A DNA stretch of 64,000 nt from contig CAUJGS010000025.1 in NCBI GenBank assembly GCA_963170185.1, positions 1-64,000 on the forward strand, written 5' to 3'. The notes beneath the pieces are model-generated. The model did no database searches, had not been told where the DNA came from, and worked only from the letters and a program-made list of their open reading frames with translations. This document shows, one piece after another, positions 34,694-44,019 of the stretch. The stretch's first letter is position 1, and every line of letters starts with the position of its first letter. This DNA comes from Bdellovibrionota bacterium. Its GTDB lineage: Bacteria > Bdellovibrionota > Bdellovibrionia > Bdellovibrionales > JAMPXM01. A program made the translations under genes and the position numbers.

Positions 34694-35347
34694 CTACAGT
34701 TCGACGAAACCGGGGAGCGTCGATTCGCGCATGAGCACGATCGAATAGTGACCGGGCAAGAACCAGCTAATCGCTTCCGCGATTCCGGCATGCTCCGCCT
34801 CAGGCGGTGATCCGAGAGATTCCAACGACACCGCCAGATCCCATCGCTTTTGATCTTCGCTCACCATCAAAACCTTGGGAGCCAAGACTTTCTGTTGGCG
34901 CAAGAACTCGCGCATAATCACTCGCACATCTTTTGGAAGGTAGGCTTCGCTTGGCGGCCCGGCGTACACCTGCTGACCGTCCTTCAGATCCACCGGCCCC
35001 GTGCTTGGTTTTTCCAGGCGTGTGAAAAACTCCCCGCGCTCGCGCAAGTTCCAAATCATGCCATAGGTGACTACATAGTCCGGGATCGGTTTTTCCGGAT
35101 TGATGACGACTCCCACGCCCTGCGTGACTAGCCACTGCGCGACCTTCAAAAAAGGCTCGTCGCCATCCGTTGCAACCAAGAGGTACGGCCAACCATCGGG
35201 GCCTGCGACTGGCGTGTCGTTCACGATACGCAACTGAGCTTGCGGCAAGGCTTTGAGAAAGCTCTCCTCCCAAGCCTGATCGCGCTTGGAAACAGGTACT
35301 TCCGTTAAACTTTTGAGGTCCATCAAGTCAGTTTCATTTAGGCTCAT
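34694..35347 (-). CDS. hypothetical cytoplasmic protein
   Basis: 217 residues from ATG 35347 (a longer in-frame start exists at 35380 but adds an Arg/Trp-rich stretch unlike the rest). No signal peptide or membrane helix. Segments with good coding character: GWPYLLVATDGDEPFLKVAQWLVTQGVGVVINPEKP, then YVVTYGMIWNLRERGEFF, and VRVIMREFLRQQKVLAPKVLMVSEDQKRWDLAVSLESLG. The pattern suggests an alpha/beta fold but I recognise no family. It faces the PilZ gene, convergent with ten bases between them, and is divergent from the metalloprotease gene. Confidence 0.75.
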   Translation of the reverse strand: MSLNETDLMDLKSLTEVPVSKRDQAWEESFLKALPQAQLRIVNDTPVAGPDGWPYLLVATDGDEPFLKVAQWLVTQGVGVVINPEKPIPDYVVTYGMIWNLRERGEFFTRLEKPSTGPVDLKDGQQVYAGPPSEAYLPKDVRVIMREFLRQQKVLAPKVLMVSEDQKRWDLAVSLESLGSPPEAEHAGIAEAISWFLPGHYSIVLMRESTLPGFVEL

Positions 35348-35535
35348 GGCGCGCCAAGCTAGAGGGCGTGAACACATCAAGCAAGCAAGAAAACCCCTTT
35401 ATCCACAGACTTTCTGTCATGTTCTGTCGCGGCAGCGCTTCAATTTTTCTTCGACAAGAAATGCTCGTCGACAACGTTCCGCCAGAGGAGGAGTCTACCC
35501 CTTACATTTTTTCATAGCGCACGAGGGGGTACGCG

Positions 35536-38118
35536 ATGAACTCGAACGGAATCGTAAAGATTTTCCTGACGTCGGCTACGGTCCTGACCGCAGCTTCACT
35601 AATTGGTGCCTGCACAAAGGCACCTTCAACCGCAGCTCAGGCAAAACCCGACATGGTCTCACAAATCACGTCAGGGGTTCGTCGCGATGAGCGACCAGAA
35701 ACTCAGGCCGCGCTCAAAGCCCATGCGAAAATCGCGAGCCTCAAGTCCCGCTACCTCGCAAGACCGAAGGCAGACGGTTCGACGAAGTCTCACATGGAGC
35801 TTCATCCCGCTTTCCAATCGACGACGAGTCCGATCGTTTCAAGCACCGTGAGTTTCGCTCGCGCTGCGATTCTTGATCGTGTCTTCTTGTACGGAACAGA
35901 TCTTCAATACTCATCGGTAGGCGAAGACGGCGGCATGCTCTTGCAGTCGATGGCCGTCGGTCACGCGACCGTGCGCTTTCAGATCCTGGGCGACAAACTC
36001 CAGCTTCTCGCCGAAGAAAAGTATCGCTTCCAAAGCGATATCAATATCCCACTTCGTCTCGTACATGAATGGCCGATCATCGCGACGTCGCCCGACACAC
36101 TGACCGTCAAGATCGAGTCCGCTTCACCTGTGCTCGGTGGTCTCTTCGGTTCCGAAAATCCCGCTCGCACAACATGGGTTCGCTCCGTCGAGTACGTTGC
36201 CGACGGCGACTACCTGCTCATCGAATCTTCGGTGGAACTTGCGGATGGCAAAGTCGCCGAATTCATGGAGAGCGTTTTCCCACGCGAAACCCTGGTGAAA
36301 GACGCGCCGGCACCTCTTTTCGATGACGCCTCGATGGAACCCTTCGCCAGCCGCTTCGGTTTCCTTAGCGACTCAGTCTGGATGACACTTCCAGGAAAGG
36401 GCCGCGTAAAAACTGCGGTCGCCAATCGCTTCCTGATTCCGGCCGCGGGGAAAACCGTCGACTGGTACGTGACACCCAATGTTCCTGCCGAGTTTTTGCC
36501 AGCTATTCGCGACGGCGTTGAGGGCTGGAACCGTTACTCGCAAAAAATGTGGGGCCGCGACTTCTTGCGCTTCAAAGGTGTTTTGCCCAAAGGCGTGAAA
36601 ATCGGAGATCCGCGTTTCAATGTCATCAACTGGGACTCCGTCATCGACGCAAGCTCGGCTTACGAGTCGCAAGCAGCCGACCCCGAGACCGGACTACAGT
36701 CGCATTCGTTGATCTATCTCCCTTACGCGTGGATCAAAATCGGAGAGGAGTTCTGGAACTCCAGCCAACTCACGCAGGATAAGTCCGAGGTGCTAAAAGA
36801 AGCTCTCGACAAGATCCACTTCCTTGGCCGCAAAGTCGAAGCCCGTTGCTTCAACGAAGGCGCCAACGCCGTTCATCCTGAAATGCTGAACAACCCCCGC
36901 AGCTTCGCAAAAGAACTCTTGAAAGGCGTTCTTTTCCACGAGGTCGGACACGCCCTTGGCATGGCTCACAACTTCAAAGGCTCGCTCGAGTGGGACCCAG
37001 ACGTACCGGGCTCGCTCTTCACGTCGTCGATCATGGAGTACAACCAGTACCAGATCGAAGGCGGAGCATTCGACACCTTCAGCACGGAAACCCAAAACGG
37101 TGCAGGTGGCCCACTGCTTGAGTACGACCGCCAAATCCTTTCTGTTCTGTACAACTCGGCAAAAGACATCGCGCCAACGGACCGCGTAGTTCCGCATTGC
37201 AGCGACAGAGCCGCTGATTCCACAGCGGGCGGAGTTGATCCGTTCTGTATCCGCTACGATGCCGGAAAAGACCCAAGCCAAACTCTCGAACGCACGCTCG
37301 CGCTCGTTCAAGATCCGGCTGCCACGTTTGGAAAAACAAAGAGCATGGCCGCTGCTATCGGAGCCCTACAGACTGGCTTTCCTGATCCGGCGACGGTTCA
37401 AACCGAACAACAAGTTCGACTGATCGAACTTGCCTACCAGACAAAAGTTCTTGCGACCGCGCAGTACTATCTTTCGGCCGGCGCACAAGGTTTGAACTAC
37501 ATGATGCTGCAAAACCTCCGCGCACTTCAGATCTTCCGCGCAGGAGCGGACCCTGTCGGAATCAGTCCGACCGATCTCCGCATCCGCGTTGCCAACATCA
37601 TGGATCAAGTCATGAAAATGGAGAACTTCTCTCCGGCGACGAAAAAGGAGCTCGAACGCATCGGCGACAATTCGATGCAATGGCTTCGTTCGACAGCATG
37701 GTACAGCACGGCGGCTGCCGATGTTCGTCAGAGCCGCGAAGATAGCCTTCGCCAAACAGCGACCCGTGCGTTGACCACGCTCGAAACGACGCTCTTGCCC
37801 CGCATTCGTGCGCGTCAAGTTGGCGCCCTACGTGCCAATCCAAACGCGCCGTTCTTCTTGGCGCCGCAAGCCGATTACGAAAAGAAAGCGCTCGAGTGGT
37901 TGGAACTCACGCTTGTAACCGGCCTTCCTTCGGGAGGAGCTTATTCGGTTGCCGAGCGCCTTGCGGCCGCTCAGAGTCTCGCGACATTCGTACTCAACCC
38001 AGAGGCCGAAGAACTGAAAGAAAAAGCTCAGGAAAAAGTTCGACTCGAAATCCAGTCGGCGCCGTCGGCGCCAGAGCGCCAAGCTCTACGCGCGATTCTC
38101 GCCGCTTTGGAATCATGA
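35536..38118 (+). CDS. zinc metalloprotease lipoprotein
   Basis: 860 residues. The signal peptide ends ASLIGAC, a lipobox. The catalytic zinc motif HEVGHALGMAH lies at about residue 467, followed by NFKGS and a Met-turn-like SSIMEYN about 30 residues later, which places it in the metzincin-like group with extended HExxHxxGxxH. The N-terminal 330 residues are a beta-rich region of unknown family, and the C-terminal 300 are mostly helical. This layout fits the large secreted 'zinc-dependent metalloprotease' family with DUF5117-like parts; the exact family is not certain. GAGGGGG is seven bases upstream of ATG 35536. It overlaps msrC by ATGA. In a predator it could act on prey envelope proteins (inference). 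Confidence 0.85.
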   Translation: MNSNGIVKIFLTSATVLTAASLIGACTKAPSTAAQAKPDMVSQITSGVRRDERPETQAALKAHAKIASLKSRYLARPKADGSTKSHMELHPAFQSTTSPIVSSTVSFARAAILDRVFLYGTDLQYSSVGEDGGMLLQSMAVGHATVRFQILGDKLQLLAEEKYRFQSDINIPLRLVHEWPIIATSPDTLTVKIESASPVLGGLFGSENPARTTWVRSVEYVADGDYLLIESSVELADGKVAEFMESVFPRETLVKDAPAPLFDDASMEPFASRFGFLSDSVWMTLPGKGRVKTAVANRFLIPAAGKTVDWYVTPNVPAEFLPAIRDGVEGWNRYSQKMWGRDFLRFKGVLPKGVKIGDPRFNVINWDSVIDASSAYESQAADPETGLQSHSLIYLPYAWIKIGEEFWNSSQLTQDKSEVLKEALDKIHFLGRKVEARCFNEGANAVHPEMLNNPRSFAKELLKGVLFHEVGHALGMAHNFKGSLEWDPDVPGSLFTSSIMEYNQYQIEGGAFDTFSTETQNGAGGPLLEYDRQILSVLYNSAKDIAPTDRVVPHCSDRAADSTAGGVDPFCIRYDAGKDPSQTLERTLALVQDPAATFGKTKSMAAAIGALQTGFPDPATVQTEQQVRLIELAYQTKVLATAQYYLSAGAQGLNYMMLQNLRALQIFRAGADPVGISPTDLRIRVANIMDQVMKMENFSPATKKELERIGDNSMQWLRSTAWYSTAAADVRQSREDSLRQTATRALTTLETTLLPRIRARQVGALRANPNAPFFLAPQADYEKKALEWLELTLVTGLPSGGAYSVAERLAAAQSLATFVLNPEAEELKEKAQEKVRLEIQSAPSAPERQALRAILAALES

Positions 38119-38594
38119 CCAAAACCGAAACCTACCGAGAGCTCTACCTCGAGCTCTCGGGTCTTCTGACAGACGACTGGCTTTCCAATCTTTCCAACTT
38201 CAGCTCTGCGGTGTTCAATAACCTGCCCGATCTGAATTGGTGTGGCTTCTACCTAGTTCGCGAAAGCTTTGGCCCCAATCACCTCAAGCTTGGCCCCTTC
38301 ATGGGACGTCCGGCTTGTCTCGATATCCCCTTTCACCGCGGCGTTTGCGGCCAATCCGCCAGCACGAGAGCCGTCGTTTTGGTCGAAGATGTACACGCTT
38401 TCCCTGGTCATATCGCATGCGACGAACGTTCTCGTTCAGAACTGGTTGTCCCCGTAATCGCCAACGGAAAGCTGATTGGCGTTTTCGATATGGACTCTCC
38501 AACCGTGGCGCGCTTTGATTCGACAGATGCCGAGGAAACCGGCAAGCTGATCGCACTTCTCAACGAGAAAACAAAGTGGCCAAACAGCATCTAA
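38115..38594 (+). CDS. msrC: free methionine-(R)-sulfoxide reductase
   Basis: GAF-domain enzyme of 159 residues that reduces free methionine-R-sulfoxide using thioredoxin. The three functional cysteines are present: ACLDIPFHRGVC and, further on, HIACDERSRSELVVP. Their spacing, ten then 24 residues, equals that of E. coli Cys84, Cys94 and Cys118. NLPDLNWCGFYLV near the N-terminus is also typical. ATG 38115 overlaps the metalloprotease TGA (ATGA); a longer upstream in-frame start would run inside that gene and is rejected. Its own stop lies 19 bases inside the TonB-like gene. Confidence 0.95.
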   Translation: MTKTETYRELYLELSGLLTDDWLSNLSNFSSAVFNNLPDLNWCGFYLVRESFGPNHLKLGPFMGRPACLDIPFHRGVCGQSASTRAVVLVEDVHAFPGHIACDERSRSELVVPVIANGKLIGVFDMDSPTVARFDSTDAEETGKLIALLNEKTKWPNSI

Positions 38595-39598
38595 GAACCT
38601 TAGGACTCTCCCTTTTCCTTCACACGCTTTTAGTGCTTCTTTTTGCCTATCGCTCGGAGAAAACTCCTGTTCGGCCTCCTTTGAAGCCGGACACTAACCC
38701 ACTTGCTGTCGAACTTACCGAGTCACCCACTACCTCGACAGCAAGTCGCCCGCACGCTGCCAGCGGTTCAAACCGGAGTTCCGGTAAGACGCCGCCCTCT
38801 AGTGAAAACGGAGAGCCGCTTCTGCTTGGCGGCGACTTTCTTCGGCAGAACCTGGCTACGCGTTTTAGCAAACCCACGTCTCAACCGGGCGAAGACTCGG
38901 ATCAAGACAGCCAAGAGCAATCCGGTTCCGGTCACGGTTGGTCACCTGCCACCCAAGAGACCAACCGAATGACGATCCAGAAGACGCTCGAGACTCTTCC
39001 GTTTTTCATGACCCTTCACTCACGAGTAAATTCCGTTTTGGTTTACCCAGACGACTTCTCAAGACAGCGAATCACTGGTCGCGTACGGATAGAGGTCGAA
39101 CTTGGTCGAGATGGTACCCTCAAACGGTTTCTCACTTCGACCACCGACGACCGTCTCCTACAAACTTATTGCTTCGCGCTTTTGCTGCAAACTCTCGCAC
39201 GCCCACTTCCCTCAAGAGCCCATCTCACGGAAGGGGAATCGATCGCGGTTTCTTTTGAGTTCGAATTTCACGCCCGTATCGTAGGGGCACCAAAACGTGG
39301 GTTCCCGACGGTGATTCAGAAAAACCACCTAGCCTTCGGCCGCGAGAACGAAGTCGATCCCATCGTCACCGAGCGCATTCAGGAGATCTTCACCCACTAT
39401 GTGCCACCAATCGTTCCGCTTCCTGGTGGGGTCTACATCGATTTCGTCATGGCCTATCAGTTCATTCAAAATATTATGAACGACGCCCCGACGGAACGAG
39501 AACAGCGGGCGTCCCGAATAGAGACTTTGCACGAGGATCTGCGTCGGTTTGTTCGAATCGGCAGTTCTCCTACGCCTACAGCGACGCCTGAGTCTTAA
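38576..39598 (+). CDS. TonB-family energy-transducing protein
   Basis: 340 residues. A short N-terminal cytoplasmic piece and one membrane anchor (LGLSLFLHTLLVLLFAY, about 9-25) are followed by a Pro/Ser/Gly-rich periplasmic spacer (about 30-125) and a TonB C-terminal-like domain at about 145-235: VNSVLVYPDDFSRQRITGRVRIEVELGRDGTL and SFEFEFH. An additional 100-residue C-terminal extension has no match I know. The start is GTG 38576, overlapping msrC by 19 bases. No exbB/exbD or TonB-dependent receptor is nearby; MotAB-type stators are distant relatives of ExbBD but are 6 kb away. Confidence 0.75.
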   Translation: MAKQHLRTLGLSLFLHTLLVLLFAYRSEKTPVRPPLKPDTNPLAVELTESPTTSTASRPHAASGSNRSSGKTPPSSENGEPLLLGGDFLRQNLATRFSKPTSQPGEDSDQDSQEQSGSGHGWSPATQETNRMTIQKTLETLPFFMTLHSRVNSVLVYPDDFSRQRITGRVRIEVELGRDGTLKRFLTSTTDDRLLQTYCFALLLQTLARPLPSRAHLTEGESIAVSFEFEFHARIVGAPKRGFPTVIQKNHLAFGRENEVDPIVTERIQEIFTHYVPPIVPLPGGVYIDFVMAYQFIQNIMNDAPTEREQRASRIETLHEDLRRFVRIGSSPTPTATPES

Positions 39599-39659
39599 TC
39601 TTTAAATTATAAAGAAATTAACTTTTTATATCTACCAGAATTGATATCCTCTCTCGATC

Positions 39660-40532
39660 ATGATGGGGAAACGACTCCTCTTTATCAGTCTCGTCTCACT
39701 GGCAGCCCTCGCGCTGATTGGCTCAATTCTATATATCAGGTACAAAAACTTTGACGCCAAAGCGACCACTCCCGTGGCAGCCGAGCCCGAAGCCCACCCC
39801 TCTCCGCCTCACCCGCCGCCACCCCGAAGCGACGACGAGCCACTTACTATCGTCTTCGGCGTGTTTCGGCCGCCCTACATCTTCGAAAAAAAGGACGTCG
39901 GTATCGACTTCGATCTGGCCAAAGCAACGCTTGAAATGGCTGGCTACAAAGTAAAGTCGCTCCACTCGCCAAACAATCGAGCCTTTCGAGAAATCGAAAT
40001 GGGAAAAGTCGACGGGGTGATTGGCCTGTCGCCACTTCAGGATCGTCCCGGGATTTATTATTCCAAGCCGATTATTCTTTACGACAACGTCGTCGTCACA
40101 AAACGAAAAAAGCGATTCGCGATACGAAGCATCGACGATCTCAAAAATGTTCGCTTTCTGACTTTTTCAAATGCCCGAAACTACCTAGGGCCGGCGTATG
40201 CCGAAATGGTCTCTACTCTGAAGTACGACACCGACATCAGCAACCAAGAGATGCAAAACCGCATGTTCTGGCAAGACAAAGTGGACGCCATTGTTCTTGA
40301 TCTCAATGTCTTCCGTTACTACCGAAGTTCTTTGGCGACAGAATTCGACACGTCCGAAGAGGTCGACATTCATCGCGTGTTCACTCAACACGAGAACGAG
40401 CGCGTGGCCGCTTTTCGAGACTCCAAAATTCGAGACGACTTCGACAAAGCACTCGCGGAACTGAAGGCCAACGGCCAATATCAAAAAGTCCTAGATCAGT
40501 ATCTGCACGTTAAGCCGCTCACGCCTCAATAA
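39660..40532 (+). CDS. membrane-anchored solute-binding protein, SBP_bac_3 type
   Basis: 290 residues. An N-terminal hydrophobic helix (about 5-27, LLFISLVSLAALALIGSILYI) without an obvious cleavage site probably anchors it; a Pro-rich linker follows (PHPPPPRSDD). From about residue 60 the family-3 solute-binding fold is seen: LTIVFGVFRPPYIFEKKDVGIDFDLAKATLEMAGYKV, then FREIEMGKVDGVIGLSPLQDRPG, and MFWQDKVDAIVLDLNVFRYY. No ABC permease is adjacent. It converges on a histidine kinase gene and overlaps its end by 14 bases, so the two could form a sensing pair in which this protein binds the signal. The 60-base AT-rich gap before ATG 39660 holds no clear ribosome binding site. Confidence 0.85.
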   Translation: MMGKRLLFISLVSLAALALIGSILYIRYKNFDAKATTPVAAEPEAHPSPPHPPPPRSDDEPLTIVFGVFRPPYIFEKKDVGIDFDLAKATLEMAGYKVKSLHSPNNRAFREIEMGKVDGVIGLSPLQDRPGIYYSKPIILYDNVVVTKRKKRFAIRSIDDLKNVRFLTFSNARNYLGPAYAEMVSTLKYDTDISNQEMQNRMFWQDKVDAIVLDLNVFRYYRSSLATEFDTSEEVDIHRVFTQHENERVAAFRDSKIRDDFDKALAELKANGQYQKVLDQYLHVKPLTPQ

Positions 40533-42015
40533 ATAGCGGCAAGCGGATTTCAAATATCGTCGGCTCACGTTCGTTTAACAGTTCGATTTCGCCGCCGTGT
40601 TGTTGAACGATACCGTGTGCGATAGAAAGACCGATTCCCGTGCCCTCTCCGACTGACTTCGTCGTAAAGAATGGCTGAAATATTTTTTCGACATTTTCTC
40701 TCGAGACACCCGTTCCTCTATCGGAAACTCGAATGCAACAGTGACGATCGGTCCGATAGAGCTTCAAGGTGATTTCCCTTACTTCGCGATGTTTGACCGC
40801 ATCGATTGAGTTTTGCAGAAGATTCACTAGAACTTGGGAGATCTGAACCTCTTGGCCATACATACGAATATCTTCGGCGGGAAGCTCGGTCTTGAACGAA
40901 ATCTTATACTGGCCCATTTGCATCGAAAGCAGATTGGTCACTTCCTCCAGCATCTGGTTTACGGAAAATTCAAGTCTCGGGTCATTGGCGCCGTCGCGCG
41001 CGAAGTATTTAAGACTCTTCACGATGCTATTGATCCGCAGAACCATCATCGAGATTTTCTCAAGATGACTCTTTACCGCTTCAACTCCCGAAGCTTCTTG
41101 AGTCGGCATCCGTTCGATCTGATTTTCAATCAAACTCACCGTTCCCTGAATCACCGTTAGAGGATTGTTGATCTCATGCGCCAATCCGGCAGAGACTTCA
41201 CCTATCGAAGCGAGCTTCGCCGCATTCAGCGAGTTCATACGCTCGCGATCACGCTCCTCCGTTCGAGCATCAACCAAGTCTTCGAGATTCGAGGCGTATC
41301 GCGATAGCTGGGTGTCGCGTTGTTCAATTCCGGCGATCGCTCGCTGAAAGGCCTTTGCCAAAGTCGAAAGCTCACCGGCATAAGCTTGCCGCAAATTGAT
41401 CTTGTAGTTCGCCCGTTCAACCTGGTCGAGATTCGCGATCAGTTCCTCCAGTGGCCGACTGAGCAAACGATTCAGAACCAAAAACGAGACGATCGCCATC
41501 GTCACCGAAACCAACGTAGCGGCCCCCCAGATGTAAATCTGAATTCCTTCGAAATGCTCGAGAATACCCTGAGCACGCGCGCGCATTCGGACAGACCCGA
41601 CGACTTCCCCTTGGTGATTGATACGAAACTCTTCGACCAAATCCTCGGGCTCGTGCTGAGTTCCGTCCGAAACGTCGACAATCGTAAGTCCGTCCCGATC
41701 TTTGACTTCAAGCTCCCTTACAAAGCTATCAGGCGACTCGATCATCACGTGAGCGAGTTCCGACAAGAGATCCTCGTTGTAGCTCCAAACCGGTTCGGCA
41801 AAGACCTTTTGCACCCAGATCTTCGATTGCTGGAAAACGGCGCGTTCTTTTCCCTTGGCGTTCATGGAGTTTATCCACCACGCGGTCAAACTGAAGACCA
41901 AGACACATAGTGTGAATATCAGTGTCAGTGCGATTGCGATTCTCAGCGCAAGTCGGCCGCGTCGTTTCACCGGCGTACCTGCTGGGGTCAAATCGTACGG
42001 AGAGTAGGATTGCAT
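40519..42015 (-). CDS. sensor histidine kinase with HAMP domain
   Basis: 498 residues from ATG 42015. Two membrane helices (about 22-46 and 161-183) enclose a periplasmic sensor region of about 115 residues; HAMP follows at about 184-236 (NRLLSRPLEELIANLDQVERANY). The dimerisation H-box is GLAHEINNPLTVIQGT with the phospho-accepting His at 280, and the ATPase domain has the N-box LLQNSIDAVKHRE, DRGTGVSRENVEKIFQPFFTTK and GTGIGLSIAHGIVQQHGG. It is complete. No response regulator gene is adjacent. Longer in-frame starts (to 42138) add a non-conserved Arg-rich stretch. It overlaps the solute-binding gene by 14 bases, tail to tail. Confidence 0.93.
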   Translation of the reverse strand: MQSYSPYDLTPAGTPVKRRGRLALRIAIALTLIFTLCVLVFSLTAWWINSMNAKGKERAVFQQSKIWVQKVFAEPVWSYNEDLLSELAHVMIESPDSFVRELEVKDRDGLTIVDVSDGTQHEPEDLVEEFRINHQGEVVGSVRMRARAQGILEHFEGIQIYIWGAATLVSVTMAIVSFLVLNRLLSRPLEELIANLDQVERANYKINLRQAYAGELSTLAKAFQRAIAGIEQRDTQLSRYASNLEDLVDARTEERDRERMNSLNAAKLASIGEVSAGLAHEINNPLTVIQGTVSLIENQIERMPTQEASGVEAVKSHLEKISMMVLRINSIVKSLKYFARDGANDPRLEFSVNQMLEEVTNLLSMQMGQYKISFKTELPAEDIRMYGQEVQISQVLVNLLQNSIDAVKHREVREITLKLYRTDRHCCIRVSDRGTGVSRENVEKIFQPFFTTKSVGEGTGIGLSIAHGIVQQHGGEIELLNEREPTIFEIRLPLFIEA

Positions 42016-42142
42016 CGCGATGTTTAGTCTATCCGGAATCCGCCGTTGGTCGAGAGATTTGTATGCGACCATCGTCAAGATTCGGTCCGGCTCCCGACGG
42101 ACGAATCCAAGACTGGGTCGCCTCCCGTTTAAAATCATCCCT

Positions 42143-42937
42143 ATGGCATATATCCAAATTCGGTCTTTCTACAAAACCTCCCGTCGCGCACTTTCCCTGC
42201 TCATCGCCTTCGGCATGACCGCGTGCTCCCCGGGATTCGACCTCAGCAAACTCAGCAGCGCCACGCCTGCCCCTGAACAACCATCGACGCCGAACGAACC
42301 CGTACCAGATCCTGGAACTCCGACTACTCCCCCGAGGGAATACCAGCTACCCCGCATCGCCTGGGAAACCAAATCCGGCGCGCGCAACTGGTCTCTTCAC
42401 GCGTATCGGGTCATTCTAGACAAGGGCGCCTCGCTACTTGAAGGCGCCGACGACGTTGTCGAATACTGCCCGCTTTACTACCGAATTATTAAGGAAGAAC
42501 GGGCATGGTTCTGGACATCCCTGATCGCGGCAATGGCCTACTACGAAAGCGCCTGGGAACCCACCGCACGCATGCATGAGACGACAATGGGGACGGACCC
42601 CGTTACGGGACAGCCCGTCTATAGCGAGGGCCTGCTTCAGCTCTCCTATCAAGACCGGCTCGGTCACGCCTACTGCAATGAGTTCGACTGGAACAGCGAC
42701 CGTCATCTAAGCGCGAAAGACCCACGAAAGACGATCCTGAATCCAGAAAAGAACCTCTCTTGTGGAATTCAGATTCTCAATCGTCAGATCAGAAAGCATC
42801 GAAAGATCGGGATTGGAAAAGGAGCCTATTGGGCCGTGATCAAAACCACCAAACCCAGCAACAAGATCGAACGCATTAAGGCGCGGATCAAAGCCGAAGT
42901 GCCCGCATGTTATGTCGAATCACAGTCGCGGTCGTAA
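42143..42937 (+). CDS. lipoprotein with lytic transglycosylase-like fold
   Basis: 264 residues. Signal peptide ALSLLIAFGMTAC with lipobox, then a Pro/Thr-rich linker. The domain from about residue 85 has SLT-like elements: LIAAMAYYESAW (Glu in the position of the catalytic residue in ESxW), SEGLLQLSYQD (the GLLQ motif), NPEKNLSCGIQILNRQI and AYWAVI. This suggests cleavage of peptidoglycan glycan strands. ATG 42143 is preferred as it begins directly before the signal peptide. Its end overlaps the next, convergent gene by 18 bases. Confidence 0.8.
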   Translation: MAYIQIRSFYKTSRRALSLLIAFGMTACSPGFDLSKLSSATPAPEQPSTPNEPVPDPGTPTTPPREYQLPRIAWETKSGARNWSLHAYRVILDKGASLLEGADDVVEYCPLYYRIIKEERAWFWTSLIAAMAYYESAWEPTARMHETTMGTDPVTGQPVYSEGLLQLSYQDRLGHAYCNEFDWNSDRHLSAKDPRKTILNPEKNLSCGIQILNRQIRKHRKIGIGKGAYWAVIKTTKPSNKIERIKARIKAEVPACYVESQSRS

Positions 42938-43972
42938 CAACGGGCCTATATGCTCTCGCACCGAAGGGTCTTGAAAGCGAAACAGGATCGAGTCGAGATA
43001 GTAGTGCGTGAACTCCACCCACACTCCAAAAAAGACAAACGCCCGAATCCATTCGGCCGTCATATACTGCTTAATCGGAAATGTCGTTTTCAAAATCGCG
43101 ACTTTCGAGAGTCCCGTCAAAAACAGAGCCACTAAAAGTAGCGTCCACGCACCAAGCCCCCACTTCACGCTCGAGCGCTTGGTCATTCCTATCGATAAAA
43201 AAAGATACTCGACACCATGTAGGGCCCGCTGAAACACGAAAGCCGCTGGCGAAAGCAATAACAGCGGGTGATAGATCGCCGTCGTGGAAAACCAAAACTT
43301 TTTAGATCGAAAACTTCGTTGATACCGAAAAGCCAAAACGATCAATGCCAAAAAAACAGCCGACCCTACGACAAGCCACGCTGTATTCCACCAACTGGGG
43401 AGAAAGCCCTTGAGGTGCTTGCTGAGCATCAGCTTCAAGCCTCCCAAAAATATCGCGATCACAAAGAGGTCAAAAAATCTTCGCTCCCAATGCGCGATCT
43501 TCTTGTCGCCCTGAATCTGATGCGTCTGCATCAGAGCAAGGCCTTTGGTTTGTCCGACATTGTGAAACGACGCCAACACCACCAAAACCAGAGACAAAGT
43601 AATACGAATCTCCGGAGCATGACTTTTAAAGACAAAAACTTCCGCAACTGTCCAAGTTACACCGGCCATCACCGTCAAAACGATCCAGCGCCTTAGACGC
43701 CCGGAGGCGCCTTCCGACTTCCATTGCGCCCTGACCAGGCTTCTCGCCTCCGGAAGTAAAAACAATCCGAGCCATGTGAGAACCGTGTGAAGCGCGTTAA
43801 AAAAAATGAAAGCCACGACGATTCGGACCGTCGGCTGCTCCCAGCTGACCGAAGGAAGAACCCCCACCGCCATGGCTATCGTCAAAATAAAGAAGATGGC
43901 ATGCAGAGCAAAGTAAATCGCATCCAAGCGAGGAGAAAAAAGAGTGGCCGATGCATTCTGAGATTGTTCCAC
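42920..43972 (-). CDS. multi-pass membrane protein of unknown function
   Basis: 350 residues with about eight hydrophobic helices (e.g. ALHAIFFILTIAMAVGVLP, WIVLTVMAGVTWTVAEVFVF, TLSLVLVVLASFHNVGQTKG, LLVALFLTGLSKVAILKT). Conserved-looking polar positions inside the membrane region include FHNVGQTKGLALM, HALFFI-type His near the first helix, and WVEFTHYYLDSILFRFQDPSVREH at the C-terminus. The His-rich ends suggest a metal- or quinone-linked or desaturase-like fold, but I recognise no family. It is alone on the minus strand between the transglycosylase-like gene (18-base tail overlap) and the next secreted protein gene. Confidence 0.75.
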   Translation of the reverse strand: MEQSQNASATLFSPRLDAIYFALHAIFFILTIAMAVGVLPSVSWEQPTVRIVVAFIFFNALHTVLTWLGLFLLPEARSLVRAQWKSEGASGRLRRWIVLTVMAGVTWTVAEVFVFKSHAPEIRITLSLVLVVLASFHNVGQTKGLALMQTHQIQGDKKIAHWERRFFDLFVIAIFLGGLKLMLSKHLKGFLPSWWNTAWLVVGSAVFLALIVLAFRYQRSFRSKKFWFSTTAIYHPLLLLSPAAFVFQRALHGVEYLFLSIGMTKRSSVKWGLGAWTLLLVALFLTGLSKVAILKTTFPIKQYMTAEWIRAFVFFGVWVEFTHYYLDSILFRFQDPSVREHIGPLLRPRL

Positions 43973-44019
43973 AAGTTCTCATCATATTGGGAGCTTGGCG
44001 TGGCTGTACAGACCAGTTC

